NCBI GenBank assembly: GCA_038205805.1
Contig: JBBRBO010000001.1
Coordinates: 62,001 to 126,000, forward strand
Direction: 5' to 3'
DNA length: 64,000 nucleotides
Source: JBBSBY01 sp038205805
GTDB lineage: Bacteria > Desulfobacterota > Desulfomonilia > Desulfomonilales > Desulfomonilaceae
The stretch's first letter is position 1. Each line of letters opens with the position of its first letter. Positions 34,033 to 43,521 of this stretch are shown here, piece by piece. The notes beneath the pieces are model-generated. The model did not search any database. It worked only from the letters and a program-made list of their open reading frames with translations, and was not told the origin of the DNA. The position numbers were made by a program, and so were the translations under genes.

Positions 34033-36240
34033 TTAGCCGACGATAGAATCCATCGTCACCGCAGGATGTTCTTTTTCCTGGAGGAACGGCATGATCTCGT
34101 CTTCGGTGACACCGATGGTCTCATCGGCGATTCGGCTCGCCAGGTTGGACACTCCGGCTTCTTCGCCGAGTTTGTTGATCTTATCGGTCAAAGCTTCTTT
34201 TAGGTTCTTGGGCAACCAAACCAAACGAAGGATTCCACCTTCCGCCGCAACGAATTTTTTGGAGCCGATATACAGCTTGCTGTGACCCACAAAGCCCGGT
34301 GTGATATTACCGCCGCCTGCGCTACCGGCCAGAGTCGTGAATTTCATACCGCAAGGCGTGGGGCCTTTGTAGTCGCGATCTACCGACATAACGCCGTTCG
34401 CGATGGGGAGCACCGCTGCGATGCACTCAAAGCAGCCGCAGGAGGTCATAGGATCATCCATAATCGAGTAGGCGTTGTATTTCTGCACCTTGCCGCGGGA
34501 AGCCTGCTGCACAAAGTTGTTAACGCCTTCCCATTGGCCCAAACGCTCATCCACAACCTTGCCCTTTTCGATGGGTTGGTTGGGGCCTGTGGGATTGATC
34601 TCAAAGGATGCCTTGCAATCGAGCCAGTTATACGCGCCGCAAAGGCCGGTGCGCTCAGGCGTGACCACGCACACATGGGAAGGAGCAAAGCTCTGGCACA
34701 GTGTGCAGGAGTAGAAGATGGACTCATCTTCATCGGTCATACCTTCAACTCTGGCGTCTCTGACTTTGTACTTGTCTTTGGCTTGAGCAAGCAGATCCGC
34801 CACTTTGTCTTTGTCCGTAAAGATTTTCACGGCAACCTTGTCTAAAACGCCACCGAAGTCCTGATGATACTTGGCATGGAGGATTGAACCGAAATGTTTG
34901 AGGCTGAACCCTTTCTCGACGGCGCCCTTTCCAATGCGGAACCAAGCGATGTCTCTTTGTCCGATGTGCATCATGCCCTGAGCGTAGTTAATCAAGTGGT
35001 GGATTTGGCGCTCGAGGATGGGCTCGAAGTCGGACTGCATCTTACGGCCGGCGACTTCCACGAGGATACCCAAAGGCACTCTGGTTCCGGGCTCGAGGTC
35101 TTTTAGATCGGGACCGAAGAGTTCGATGTTGCCGTCTTCGATCTCGTTCATGTCCTTCATAATGGTGAGTTCGACCGCTTGGGTCTTGCCACCGCCGGCT
35201 TCCATGTAGATGTCTTCGCCGCGGATTCTCTCGCCCTCGAAAGCGGGACCGTACGCCACGGGCACGGGGACTTCCGTAACGGTGACTTTCAAGCCGCGAA
35301 CTTCGATGGCTCGGGCGACCATTTCTTGATGGGGCACATTCGAGACGACATGCTCGTATGTACATACGCCGGTAGGCAGGATCTGAGGAATGGGGGTGTC
35401 CGCGATGGTCGGGAAGCCGTAGTTGATACAACCGGCGGCAGCCGCATACCATTCGTCACTGACATCGCCCATGGCCAACACGAACGCAAACACGCGATCT
35501 TTGTTGTAAATGAGGATTTTGCGGAAATCACCGGGCTCGATACCGCCGAAGCTCAGAGCCGCTCTTGTGGCAAATCCCACTGCGAAGATAGCGGAGGAAA
35601 TGTCCGGACCAAAGGGAACCAAACGTGTAGGCCAGCCGACCTGCACACCCGCTTCCTTGAGCTGCTGCGAGAAGCTGGTGCCGTTATGCTGCGCGGCCAT
35701 GAACACGTAGAGGTTCTTCTTCTGAAGTTCGAGGGCCATATCCGCCGCGATTTCCTTGGTCGGAGCTGAGCCCACGATGGCTGCGAAACCCGGGGCCGTG
35801 CCGTCCACGAATTCCACGCCGCGTTTTCTCAAGATGATGTCGTCCGCTGCGCCCAGCCACAGTTTGTCGTCGGTGGGATCTTCCGCAGGCAGATAGAAAT
35901 CGGGGTCTTCCAGGTAACGAATGGCCTCTATGATTTCATAGTTGAACAGGGTAGCCATACCGGCGTCCAATACCGGACCCAAGTAAGGAAGGTGAGCCTT
36001 TTCACGGGGAATGGGTGGAATCAAGGACTCAGAGCGATCCAGAACTACGCCGGCGTCGCCCAAGGTCTTTACGGGATAGCCGAGGATTCCGTAAATAACA
36101 GGCAAGTAGTAGCCGGTATTGGGGAAGCTGATTTCTTGTTTCTTGCCGTATTTCTGTACGGCCTTCTCGTATTTTTTGCGGCTTTTTTCGTAGACCGTGT
36201 GAGCGCCGGATATAACATTCGCTGCAATAATCTTGGACAC
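34033..36240 (-). CDS. acsB: Acetyl-CoA synthase catalytic subunit AcsB (CdhC)
   Basis: A 735-residue enzyme that joins CO, methyl and CoA at the Ni-Ni-[4Fe-4S] A-cluster. The cluster ligands are all present with the known spacing: C512, C515, C524, C534 (CTLCQSFAPSHVC...GLCG) and C601-G602-C603, the CGC that holds the proximal and distal nickel. The length matches the bacterial form (about 730), with an N-terminal CO-tunnel domain, unlike the shorter archaeal CdhC. It follows the fusion gene by 81 bp, with a hairpin in between (GGGGAGG...CCTCCCC). Confidence 0.97.
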   Translation of the reverse strand: MSKIIAANVISGAHTVYEKSRKKYEKAVQKYGKKQEISFPNTGYYLPVIYGILGYPVKTLGDAGVVLDRSESLIPPIPREKAHLPYLGPVLDAGMATLFNYEIIEAIRYLEDPDFYLPAEDPTDDKLWLGAADDIILRKRGVEFVDGTAPGFAAIVGSAPTKEIAADMALELQKKNLYVFMAAQHNGTSFSQQLKEAGVQVGWPTRLVPFGPDISSAIFAVGFATRAALSFGGIEPGDFRKILIYNKDRVFAFVLAMGDVSDEWYAAAAGCINYGFPTIADTPIPQILPTGVCTYEHVVSNVPHQEMVARAIEVRGLKVTVTEVPVPVAYGPAFEGERIRGEDIYMEAGGGKTQAVELTIMKDMNEIEDGNIELFGPDLKDLEPGTRVPLGILVEVAGRKMQSDFEPILERQIHHLINYAQGMMHIGQRDIAWFRIGKGAVEKGFSLKHFGSILHAKYHQDFGGVLDKVAVKIFTDKDKVADLLAQAKDKYKVRDARVEGMTDEDESIFYSCTLCQSFAPSHVCVVTPERTGLCGAYNWLDCKASFEINPTGPNQPIEKGKVVDERLGQWEGVNNFVQQASRGKVQKYNAYSIMDDPMTSCGCFECIAAVLPIANGVMSVDRDYKGPTPCGMKFTTLAGSAGGGNITPGFVGHSKLYIGSKKFVAAEGGILRLVWLPKNLKEALTDKINKLGEEAGVSNLASRIADETIGVTEDEIMPFLQEKEHPAVTMDSIVG

Positions 36241-36321
36241 TTAGAATTCCTCCTGAAGGAAAGTAGGGAGTTCCGATGGGGAGGAGGCTACCCCCCTCCC
36301 CGTGATGAAAAGGAAATGCAA

Positions 36322-39300
36322 TTATGCGATTTCCCTGCGCATTGCCATATCCATGAGGACGCGCTCTCTGGCCTTGTCGATGCCGAGGGCTTGTCTCTTG
36401 GCGTCAATCTGCGCTAAGCAGCGTCTTGCCATTTCATAGGGATCTTTTTCGACGAAATCCCATTTTCCACCGTAGGTCTTCTCGATATCTTTGAACAGAT
36501 AGTTGGTGCAGACGTCTTCATTGATGGTGGGGAAGCCCACGCCAAAGAGGACATACACGCCTGAGGCTACGAAGTACTGACCGATGGAAACGGCTTTTTC
36601 ACTCATCCACTCGGGCGCGACGCCGACTGCCGGCAGATCGGAGATGTCATCGCCGAGTCCGCCGTCACGGACCACCGCTGTGGCCGCCAGGAGAATTCGT
36701 GTGTTATCCACACAGGAACCCATATGGAGGGCAGGGGGGATGCCTACGGTCTCACAAACTTCGGCCAAACCTGGGCCTGCATATTTTGCCGCCGCTTCAG
36801 GGGCCAATAGTCCGGCTTTACCGAGCGCGATGGCCGAACAACCGGTGGTGAGCACCAATACGTCGTTCTTGATAAGCTCTTTGGCCAGGGTCACGTGAAG
36901 CTCATCATGCTTCACGCGGACGTTACCGCAACCCACGATACCGGCCAAGCCGCGGATACGACCGTTGATGATGTTGTCGTTCAATGGGCGATAGCTCGCT
37001 CGGAACATGCCGCCCAGCATGTAGTTGATGGTTTCGTGGCTGAAACCGACAACCATGTCCTGCTGCTCGGAGGGGATGGACACCTTGTTCTTATCGCGAT
37101 TCGGAAAGTTGTCTATGGCGTCGCGAATGATCGCCTTTGCGGTGGCCAAGCCTTCCGCTTCATCAAAGTCATAGTGCTTGTATGCGCCCTGCATTTTCGC
37201 AATGGGGCTGGTGGTGACGATCTGCGTATGGAAGCATTTCGCCAAGTCCGCAACACCTTGCATGATGCACTGCACGTCAACGATCATGGATTCACAAGCG
37301 CCTGTGATGATGGCCATTTCCTGTTGCAGATAGTTGCCCGCAATAGGAATGCCGTGGCGCATAAGAATTTCGTTCGCGGTGCAGCAGATACCGCCGAGGC
37401 TGATACCGCCTGATGCGCCTTTGCTTTGTGCGTAGGCGATCATCTCGGGATCTTGAACGGCCTGGACGATAATCTCGGAGAGTGAAGGCTCATGACCGTG
37501 AACGATGATGTTAACGGTGTCTTCCTTCATGCAGCCCAAGTTGACTTTACCAAGAATGGGAACCGGCGTGCCGTACAGACAGTCGGAAAGATCCGTGGCG
37601 ATCATCGAGCCGCCCCAGCCGTCCGCTATAGCAGCCTTAGTAGCCAGACGGATGATGTGTTCCATTTCCTGGTTCACGCCCATATGGGTCATGTGGAGCA
37701 CTTCCACGACGGGACGGTCACAACCGGTGGGGATAACGTTTTGCTCTCTCCAGATTTGTTGTCTCTTGAGAGGAGCGCGTTTGATATTGAGGAGTTCACC
37801 TTCTTGCTTGCCGTATTCGGCCAAAGCAGTGTGACCTACTTCGATAGCGATGTCTTTCACATCGCGACCTTCCGTGGCGATACCGTAATCAAGGGCCACC
37901 GACATCAGCTTGGGGATGTCTTTGATTTGGTAATCGGGCAATTTGCCTTCAGCGGCTAGAAGGAACGTATGGGCAACGTGACGACCATGATCACTGTGAG
38001 CAGCGGCGCCGCCGGCGACCATACGAGCGAAGTTACGAGCCGCAATGGTTTCAGGGGTCGCGCCGCAGAGACCGACTCTTTTGCGTCGCTCTTCCGGGGT
38101 TTCATTCTTGTTTTTCGGAGGAAGCACGCGGCAGGGACCCATGCTACAGATCTTGCAGCAGCTACCGCCCTTACCGATGGGGCAAGCGCTGGTGGTGCGG
38201 GCGCGATGGAAAGCTGTGGAATAGCCTTCGGCGTCCGCTATCTTCAAACCCTCGAGTGTTACGGGGTCGATTGTGTGTTGTGTCCAGTCGGCAGGAGGAA
38301 GTTCTTTCTTCTTCGGCGGAGCCGCAGGCGCAGCCGCTTTGGCCGCAGGAGCCGCTGCAGGGGCTTGTCCGGAAATCATACTTCCCAGACCGGAGGCCAG
38401 GTTCTTGACGGAATTAAAGAGACCCGCCAGATCCTTAAGCCCTTGTAGTTCGTCTTTGGTCAATCCCATTAGGTCTACCTCTTCTTCGTCCGCGGATTTA
38501 GCCGCCGCGGCGGGGGCCGGTTTGGCCGGTTCAACCTTCGGCGCCTCCGCAGGGGCGGGGGGCGCTTCTTCCTTTACTTCTGCTTTGGGCGCCGCAGGAG
38601 GCGCAGCCGCTACGGGAGCAGCGGGTTTTGCTGCTGCAGGAGCGGCCGGTTTGGCCGCAGGCGCTGCGGCTTTAGCCGCCGGGGCCGCCGCCGCTTTGGC
38701 GGGTTCCGCCTGCTGAACAAGGGACATATCCACGCCCATGCTCGCCAGGTCTGTGTCCACCATTATATCGGAAAGGTATTTGCGGAGGTGTGCAAGTGTT
38801 TTAGGATGTCGCAGTATGAGAAGATCCGAACCCGCTTGCAGAGCGCTCATGGCTGTAACCGCCTCGATATTGACGGCTCTGGTTCCGGCTTCACCCAACG
38901 AGGGATCATCAGCCGTGGCAAGCTTGGCTTCCTTGGTCTTCCATACTTCTTCGGCGATATTGTTGATGATGGGATACTGGAGCTTGTCGTCGTTCTGCGT
39001 GAGAGCCGCTTGACGAATACGTTCCATGATGGAGTAGCAGTACTCCATACCATACCCCGCGGAAGCGGTTGTGGGATCGATGAGGATTTTGTTGGCTGGA
39101 ACGCCCAAATTCTCCAGAAGAATGTTGAGTTGCTTGGCGAGGTTGATGTCGATTGGTGAGTTGGCGGCCACGAGATGCTTATATGCGATTGCCGCTGCGC
39201 CCACTTGCTTGTAATTGCCTTCGGTGACGGGACCCAGAACAACGTTTAGTCCCGAGCAGGCTTCCGCAACCGCTTTGAGGACTTCGGTGTTCTTCTCGTC

Positions 39301-39696
39301 ATTGGACGAGCCCCATACGATCACCGGCACGTTGACCGCTTCCGCCACCTTCTTGGCGACTTCCGCAGCGTGAGAGGGCGGGAGATCCTTACCGTTCGGG
39401 TCCGTGCCCTGAAGCCACAAGGTCACTACGTCGGCCTTGTATTCGTCCACGCATTTCTTGGCCCATGCAACGGGGTCGCCAAGCACGTCCTTAAACGGCT
39501 CTTTTGCTTCATCCGCCCATTCTTCGGGCTCAATATCCAACACCTGGAGCGACAACTTCGGGGTGTTCGGGGTTTTGCCTTCAAAAGAATAAAAGCTGTA
39601 ACCCGTTTCACCTCCGATGGTGATTTCACTCCCTGGTTTGCCCATCGTAATTTCGCGTATTTTTCCGGAGTATTTAACTTTTGGCATTTCAGCCAT
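36322..39696 (-). CDS. CdhD::CooS fusion: corrinoid protein small subunit joined to CO dehydrogenase
   Basis: One uninterrupted 1124-residue frame carrying two subunits that are normally separate. Residues 1-329 match the delta/small subunit of the corrinoid iron-sulfur protein (AcsD/CdhD; LQVLDIEPEEW, IDPTTASAGYGMEYCYSIME). Residues 330-470 are an Ala/Pro/Lys linker with an embedded acidic-amphipathic stretch (EEEVDLMGLTKDELQGLKDL, about 404-423). Residues 471-1124 are a full CooS/AcsA Ni-CO dehydrogenase: B/D-cluster cysteines C505, C513-C522, C544; C-cluster residues HGHEP (733-737), C771/772, C810, C923, C953, C995; and the acid/base Lys in EKAVSIG (1033-1039). No key residue is missing. 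It lies between a 79-residue ORF and acsB in the acs operon. An assembly or frameshift artefact is unlikely because the linker is in frame and low-complexity. Confidence 0.93.
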   Translation of the reverse strand: MAEMPKVKYSGKIREITMGKPGSEITIGGETGYSFYSFEGKTPNTPKLSLQVLDIEPEEWADEAKEPFKDVLGDPVAWAKKCVDEYKADVVTLWLQGTDPNGKDLPPSHAAEVAKKVAEAVNVPVIVWGSSNDEKNTEVLKAVAEACSGLNVVLGPVTEGNYKQVGAAAIAYKHLVAANSPIDINLAKQLNILLENLGVPANKILIDPTTASAGYGMEYCYSIMERIRQAALTQNDDKLQYPIINNIAEEVWKTKEAKLATADDPSLGEAGTRAVNIEAVTAMSALQAGSDLLILRHPKTLAHLRKYLSDIMVDTDLASMGVDMSLVQQAEPAKAAAAPAAKAAAPAAKPAAPAAAKPAAPVAAAPPAAPKAEVKEEAPPAPAEAPKVEPAKPAPAAAAKSADEEEVDLMGLTKDELQGLKDLAGLFNSVKNLASGLGSMISGQAPAAAPAAKAAAPAAPPKKKELPPADWTQHTIDPVTLEGLKIADAEGYSTAFHRARTTSACPIGKGGSCCKICSMGPCRVLPPKNKNETPEERRKRVGLCGATPETIAARNFARMVAGGAAAHSDHGRHVAHTFLLAAEGKLPDYQIKDIPKLMSVALDYGIATEGRDVKDIAIEVGHTALAEYGKQEGELLNIKRAPLKRQQIWREQNVIPTGCDRPVVEVLHMTHMGVNQEMEHIIRLATKAAIADGWGGSMIATDLSDCLYGTPVPILGKVNLGCMKEDTVNIIVHGHEPSLSEIIVQAVQDPEMIAYAQSKGASGGISLGGICCTANEILMRHGIPIAGNYLQQEMAIITGACESMIVDVQCIMQGVADLAKCFHTQIVTTSPIAKMQGAYKHYDFDEAEGLATAKAIIRDAIDNFPNRDKNKVSIPSEQQDMVVGFSHETINYMLGGMFRASYRPLNDNIINGRIRGLAGIVGCGNVRVKHDELHVTLAKELIKNDVLVLTTGCSAIALGKAGLLAPEAAAKYAGPGLAEVCETVGIPPALHMGSCVDNTRILLAATAVVRDGGLGDDISDLPAVGVAPEWMSEKAVSIGQYFVASGVYVLFGVGFPTINEDVCTNYLFKDIEKTYGGKWDFVEKDPYEMARRCLAQIDAKRQALGIDKARERVLMDMAMRREIA

Positions 39697-39748
39697 TTTT
39701 GCACCTTCCTCTAACGAATCAATAAATCGGGGTCAGACCATATGGAAC

Positions 39749-39988
39749 TTAGGCAGGATTTTTGCGTCTTTCGCTTCCGAACCATTCCCCCAGATCCGTA
39801 TAGAAATAGCGTTCCGCTGTGGATAGATAGCGGCGAACGGGTTTGCTTTCTTCACCGATATTCACTGCGGAAATGTTTTTGCGCCATTGATAGCTGTCTT
39901 CCTCGGGATTGGGGCCGTAGGTCGGCATAAGGATTTGGACCTTTTGGCCGTCAAATCTTTCTTTTTCCTCAAATTTTTGGTTTGACAT
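39749..39988 (-). CDS. Small acidic/basic protein heading the acs operon, unknown
   Basis: A 79-residue soluble protein. It has no cysteines, signal or membrane segment and is rich in Glu, Lys, Arg and Tyr; visible stretches are QILMPTYGPNPEEDSYQWRK and STAERYFYTDLGEWFGSER. An excellent ribosome site (AAGGAG, 8 bases before ATG 39988) and the 52-bp gap to the fusion gene make it a real first gene of the operon. I recognise no family. It may be an accessory or assembly factor of the CO dehydrogenase complex, by position only. Confidence 0.65.
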   Translation of the reverse strand: MSNQKFEEKERFDGQKVQILMPTYGPNPEEDSYQWRKNISAVNIGEESKPVRRYLSTAERYFYTDLGEWFGSERRKNPA

Positions 39989-40043
39989 GAGTAAACTCCT
40001 TCTCTTGATGTGTTTGGGCAAGCAGAAAGTAGGGTAAATGAGC

Positions 40044-40073
40044 GGACTTCGCGAATTTGAGTCGCCAAAGTCC
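40044..40073 (-). promoter_or_regulatory. Hairpin in the acs operon leader
   Basis: GGACTT-C-GCGA, loop, TCGC-CA-AAGTCC: a stem of ten pairs with a small bulge, between the predicted promoter and the first gene. Possibly an operator or an mRNA stability or regulatory stem. Confidence 0.4.
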
Positions 40074-40098
40074 GGGATGTGATGGGGTGAATAACGAC

Positions 40099-40127
40099 AG
40101 TATACAGGATTTGCCGTCGCAATACAA
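40099..40127 (-). promoter_or_regulatory. Candidate promoter of the acs operon
   Basis: On the minus strand TTGTAT (40127-40122), 17 bp, TATACT (40104-40099). The -10 is near consensus, the -35 moderate. It lies about 110 bp upstream of the 79-residue gene. Confidence 0.5.
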
Positions 40128-40745
40128 TGATTTGGTTGTGTTTTCTAGGTCTGGGGTCACTTTTACCGCTGTCCGTTCACGGAGAATTTCTTTATTCCCC
40201 CGAGTGATACGTCATGGGAGGGAGGCGTTTCTCGTGGCGCGCGATCATCTACTTGTGTCAGACGCGCGTCATGACGAAGAAGACCGTTCCCTTGACGAAA
40301 CAAAAACCAAATTGTTGCCGGTACTGCGAGTAATTAGGAAAGATAAACGTACGCCGATCCACGTGAACAAAGGCATGCAAATTGCACGCTAACACTTAAG
40401 ATTCCCTACCCGGAATCGATTCACATGGGATTTAGGACAAAATCGTGGGCGCTGTCCGTACTTCTCGAGTTCGTCTAGGGAATTATCCACAAAATCCTAC
40501 CCTATGGCAAACCGTCAAGTTTATGATCGGCGCATTTCTTTGCTCAACACTGCTAATTTATTAGTTCCCTTCGTAAAACACAATAGAGAAGTATGGTTTT
40601 TCGCAAAAAAAATTTGGAAGGAGAAATTACCGTTCACCAGGAGTCATCCAATCGCCGACAAGCACGAAGGGATCATCCGAAAGGGAGATGAGTGTCCTTA
40701 TCCTATATTCGTGAGGCTCCGGAAGCAATCTACGTAAGCGATTAT
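40128..40745. other. Intergenic region, no supported gene
   Basis: About 600 bases between the acs promoter region and the leuA terminator. Frames at 40057-40392 and 40504-40737 (plus) have no family resemblance. On minus, a short frame near 40640-40735 (YRIRTLISLSDDPFVLVGDW) looks protein-like but has only about 33 codons. Confidence 0.4.
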
Positions 40746-40750
40746 AAAAC

Positions 40751-40773
40751 AAAAAGGCGCCCGAGGACGCCTT
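40751..40773 (-). terminator. Intrinsic terminator of leuA
   Basis: Minus strand AAAGGCG, loop TCCTCGGG, CGCCTTTTTG: 6-7 pair stem followed by T-run, 12 bp after the leuA stop. Confidence 0.85.
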
Positions 40774-40784
40774 TCCACGTTTGG

Positions 40785-42326
40785 CTACATGCGAACCGCA
40801 GTGGACGCTGTAGGTTTCTTTGAGAGATAATCCAATCTATTCAGCGCATTAACCATAGATTTGGCTGCGGCGACCAAAATATCTTCATGAGCCCCTTTTC
40901 CCGTAGCGATGGCGCCGTTTTCTTCAAGACGTATGGTAGCTTCACCCAACGCGTCCGTCCCGCCGGTGATGGCGCTGATCGAGAAACGTAGCAATGACGG
41001 CGTGCGACCGGTCAATTTCAAGATAGTGTTATAAATAGCGTCCACCGGGCCGTTTCCCAGCTCTGCGCCTCGGAATTCCGAGCCTTCCACCTCCATCCGA
41101 ACCGTAGCGGTGGGAGCCACATCGGATCCGGACATTACCGTAAGCGACAACAGCTTGTAGGTATCCGCAATCCTCAGCACTTCTTCAGCGATAATAGCCT
41201 CGATGTCCTCATCGAACACGGTCTTCTTGTTATCCGCTAAACTTTTAAAACGTATGAAGGCGCGGTTGCTCTCTTCTTCCGTGAGATCATACCCCAAGCT
41301 TTTCACGCGTTCACGGAAGGCATGCCGACCCGAGTGCTTCCCCAAGACCAGACTCGATTTCGAGATACCGATGGATGCGGGGTCCATAATTTCGTAGGTG
41401 GTGCGCTCCTTGATTACGCCATCCTGATGAATACCCGCCTCGTGGGCGAAGGCGTTCGCTCCGACGATGGCCTTATTCGGCTGCACGTTCATACCCGTGA
41501 TAGAGCTTACCAGCCTGCTTGTGTGGTAGATTTGCGAGGTGTTGATTTCCGTGTGGACGCCCAGCGTCTCTCGTCGGGTCATCATGAACATGGCGATCTC
41601 TTCCAGCGCCGCATTTCCCGCGCGCTCGCCGATGCCGTTAATGGTGCACTCCGCTTGGCGCGCGCCCGCCTTAATGCCGGCCAACGAATTAGCCACCGCC
41701 AAACCCAAATCATTGTGGCAATGCACGGAAATAATGCATTTGTCGATGTCTTTCACTCCCGTTTTCACCTTGGTAATGAGCGCCGCTATTTCGTCGGGGT
41801 ACGCGTACCCCACCGTATCGGGGATATTAATGGTGCGAGCGCCTTCGTTCACCGCCACCTGCACAACCTGACACAAGTAGTCCGGGTCGCTTCGTGTGGC
41901 GTCCTCACAAGAAAACTCCACCCAATCCGAGAGCGCTCTGGCCTGTCGGACGGCCTGACCGGCGCGCTCGAGCACTTGTTCTCGGGACATGCGCAGTTTG
42001 TACTTTAAGTGAATGTCACTGGTGGCGATAAAGGTATGAATGCCGGGATTCACCGCATGTTCCACCGCTCTCCAGGCGGTTTCGATGTCTTCCGCGACGG
42101 TGCGGGCCAACCCCATAATCCTAGCCTTTTTTAGCTCCCGCGCAATTTGCGAAACGCTTTCGGCATCCCCCGGCGAACTAGCGGGAAAACCCGCCTCAAT
42201 GATGTCAACGCCCAATTTTTCGAGCTGCCTCGCCAGTTGCAGCTTCTCGTGCTGGTTCATTGTCGCGCCGGGTGATTGTTCACCGTCTCTCAAGGTAGTG
42301 TCGAAAATATAAACTCGTTCGGACAT
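40785..42326 (-). CDS. leuA: 2-isopropylmalate synthase
   Basis: A 513-residue enzyme condensing acetyl-CoA with 2-oxoisovalerate, first step of leucine synthesis. The TIM barrel starts with IFDTTLRDGEQSPGATM, and SVHCHNDLGLAVANSLAGI supplies the metal His residues. The C-terminal LeuA dimer/regulatory domain (about 395-500) with DALGEATIRLEENG binds leucine. The start is ATG 42326 with GGAGG seven bases upstream; the frame extends farther but only with unrelated residues. Not clearly in one operon with the upstream genes, since a 315-bp gap intervenes. Confidence 0.96.
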   Translation of the reverse strand: MSERVYIFDTTLRDGEQSPGATMNQHEKLQLARQLEKLGVDIIEAGFPASSPGDAESVSQIARELKKARIMGLARTVAEDIETAWRAVEHAVNPGIHTFIATSDIHLKYKLRMSREQVLERAGQAVRQARALSDWVEFSCEDATRSDPDYLCQVVQVAVNEGARTINIPDTVGYAYPDEIAALITKVKTGVKDIDKCIISVHCHNDLGLAVANSLAGIKAGARQAECTINGIGERAGNAALEEIAMFMMTRRETLGVHTEINTSQIYHTSRLVSSITGMNVQPNKAIVGANAFAHEAGIHQDGVIKERTTYEIMDPASIGISKSSLVLGKHSGRHAFRERVKSLGYDLTEEESNRAFIRFKSLADNKKTVFDEDIEAIIAEEVLRIADTYKLLSLTVMSGSDVAPTATVRMEVEGSEFRGAELGNGPVDAIYNTILKLTGRTPSLLRFSISAITGGTDALGEATIRLEENGAIATGKGAHEDILVAAAKSMVNALNRLDYLSKKPTASTAVRM

Positions 42327-42641
42327 TTCAGCCTCCGGTACATACATAGGTGTAGGAATGTGATGCGTTTGAACCGGGCGCAATGCACATCGGAATCGGA
42401 GCAGATGGTTCGAGCGCCGCATTGTTCATGCGTTTAAGGGGCGGTATTTAGTTGTCTGAGTAAGGTTATTTGGGCGCGCTTACGCCCTAAGGAGCGGACC
42501 GTTCTCGGCGTGAAGGAGACCCCGCGTAACGCTGGTTACGAAAGGTTGATACGTGTGGGATTCACGGATGTTCATTGAGGGCCGTACCGCTTTGTGATGC
42601 GCCACGCATGACTGAATGAATGGTCGTACACGGAACCTTTA
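42327..42641. other. leuA upstream region
   Basis: 315 bases. A small hairpin (GGGCG...CGCCC, near 42460-42476) is visible, but I could not find a clear leader peptide with leucine codons, a T-box or a convincing promoter. Confidence 0.4.
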
Positions 42642-43241
42642 TTATATCTCATCTTTTTCGATGTCAAGCAAGTGTTTTTCGAGCGCTTCAGTCACAATGT
42701 CCGAAATATCCTTATTTACCGCGTTCAATCTATCGAAAAGATCCATGCTGATCTGAGCTGAAATCTTGATATATCCCTTCTTTGGCGGAAAATTCGGCTG
42801 AGATTCCTGCACGACCGGCTCTTCCTTCTTATACTGCATCCACTGCGAGGTGTCGATTTCGCCTTCGCTCACCGCGGACTCGGGGAAGGTAGCATCCACG
42901 GGCGTTTTCACACGTCTCAGACCGCTTTCAGCGACGCGGGCCTTCTCTTCGTCCTTTCCCTTGATCTTGGATACGATTACCCCACACTGAGGGCACGTAT
43001 CGAACTTGCAAAACTGCGGCATGTTGCACGAAGGGCACCGAAAGATTTCCTTGCGTTCCGTGGCCTCAGGTAAGCCGAGAAACTCAGCGATTTCTGGACG
43101 TGTAAGTATCCCGTTTTCAACCAGCTTGTTGCAGATGACACGTAGCTCCGCTTCGCCGACGTTGTATTTTTGCATCAGGTCGGCTTTCGAGACATACGAT
43201 CGAATGTCATGGGCGATGTCCTTTGCGCTCAGCTTTCTCAT
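42642..43241 (-). CDS. Zinc-ribbon protein with one HTH-like repeat module
   Basis: A 199-residue protein. Residues about 5-55 form a module (DIRSYVSKADLMQKYNVGEA, then LVENGILTRPEI) related to the repeats in the 248-residue protein at 48283. Residues about 65-95 are a zinc ribbon, CPSC...CPQCGVIVSKIK, and a basic-to-acidic low-complexity stretch leads to a C-terminal amphipathic region (ISAQISMDLFDRLNAVNKDI). The ribbon end 'CGVIVSKxK' is shared with the other protein. Function unknown; a DNA/RNA-binding regulator is plausible. ATG 43241 with GGAG upstream. Confidence 0.6.
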   Translation of the reverse strand: MRKLSAKDIAHDIRSYVSKADLMQKYNVGEAELRVICNKLVENGILTRPEIAEFLGLPEATERKEIFRCPSCNMPQFCKFDTCPQCGVIVSKIKGKDEEKARVAESGLRRVKTPVDATFPESAVSEGEIDTSQWMQYKKEEPVVQESQPNFPPKKGYIKISAQISMDLFDRLNAVNKDISDIVTEALEKHLLDIEKDEI

Positions 43242-43521
43242 AGTGCATTCTCCGCCGGATGAGAATAAGGCGTCATGACGCGCCGGAGTCCGAAAAGGCG
43301 GTCGGACGGAGCGTCTTAAGCCGATTCGCTATCACAATGTATGAAATTGGTGAAGAGGAATCGTAACCGTTCGTCGGAAACCATGCGGAGAGAGGTGACT
43401 CAAGCGCTGGAAGAGAAACAGCAAAGCCTGCTTTCCGCACATAAAGAGCGGGTCGGGGCTGAGGATTCTTATTCCACAATCCACTTTTGTGTAGAACGGC
43501 TACGGAATGTTGGATGTTTGT

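Noticed and set aside
38273..38716. Long Ala/Gly-rich plus-strand frame
   Set aside because: It is the antisense shadow of the Ala/Pro linker of the CdhD::CooS fusion.
40057..40392. Frame overlapping the acs promoter region
   Set aside because: Runs through the predicted promoter and leader hairpin and has no family resemblance.
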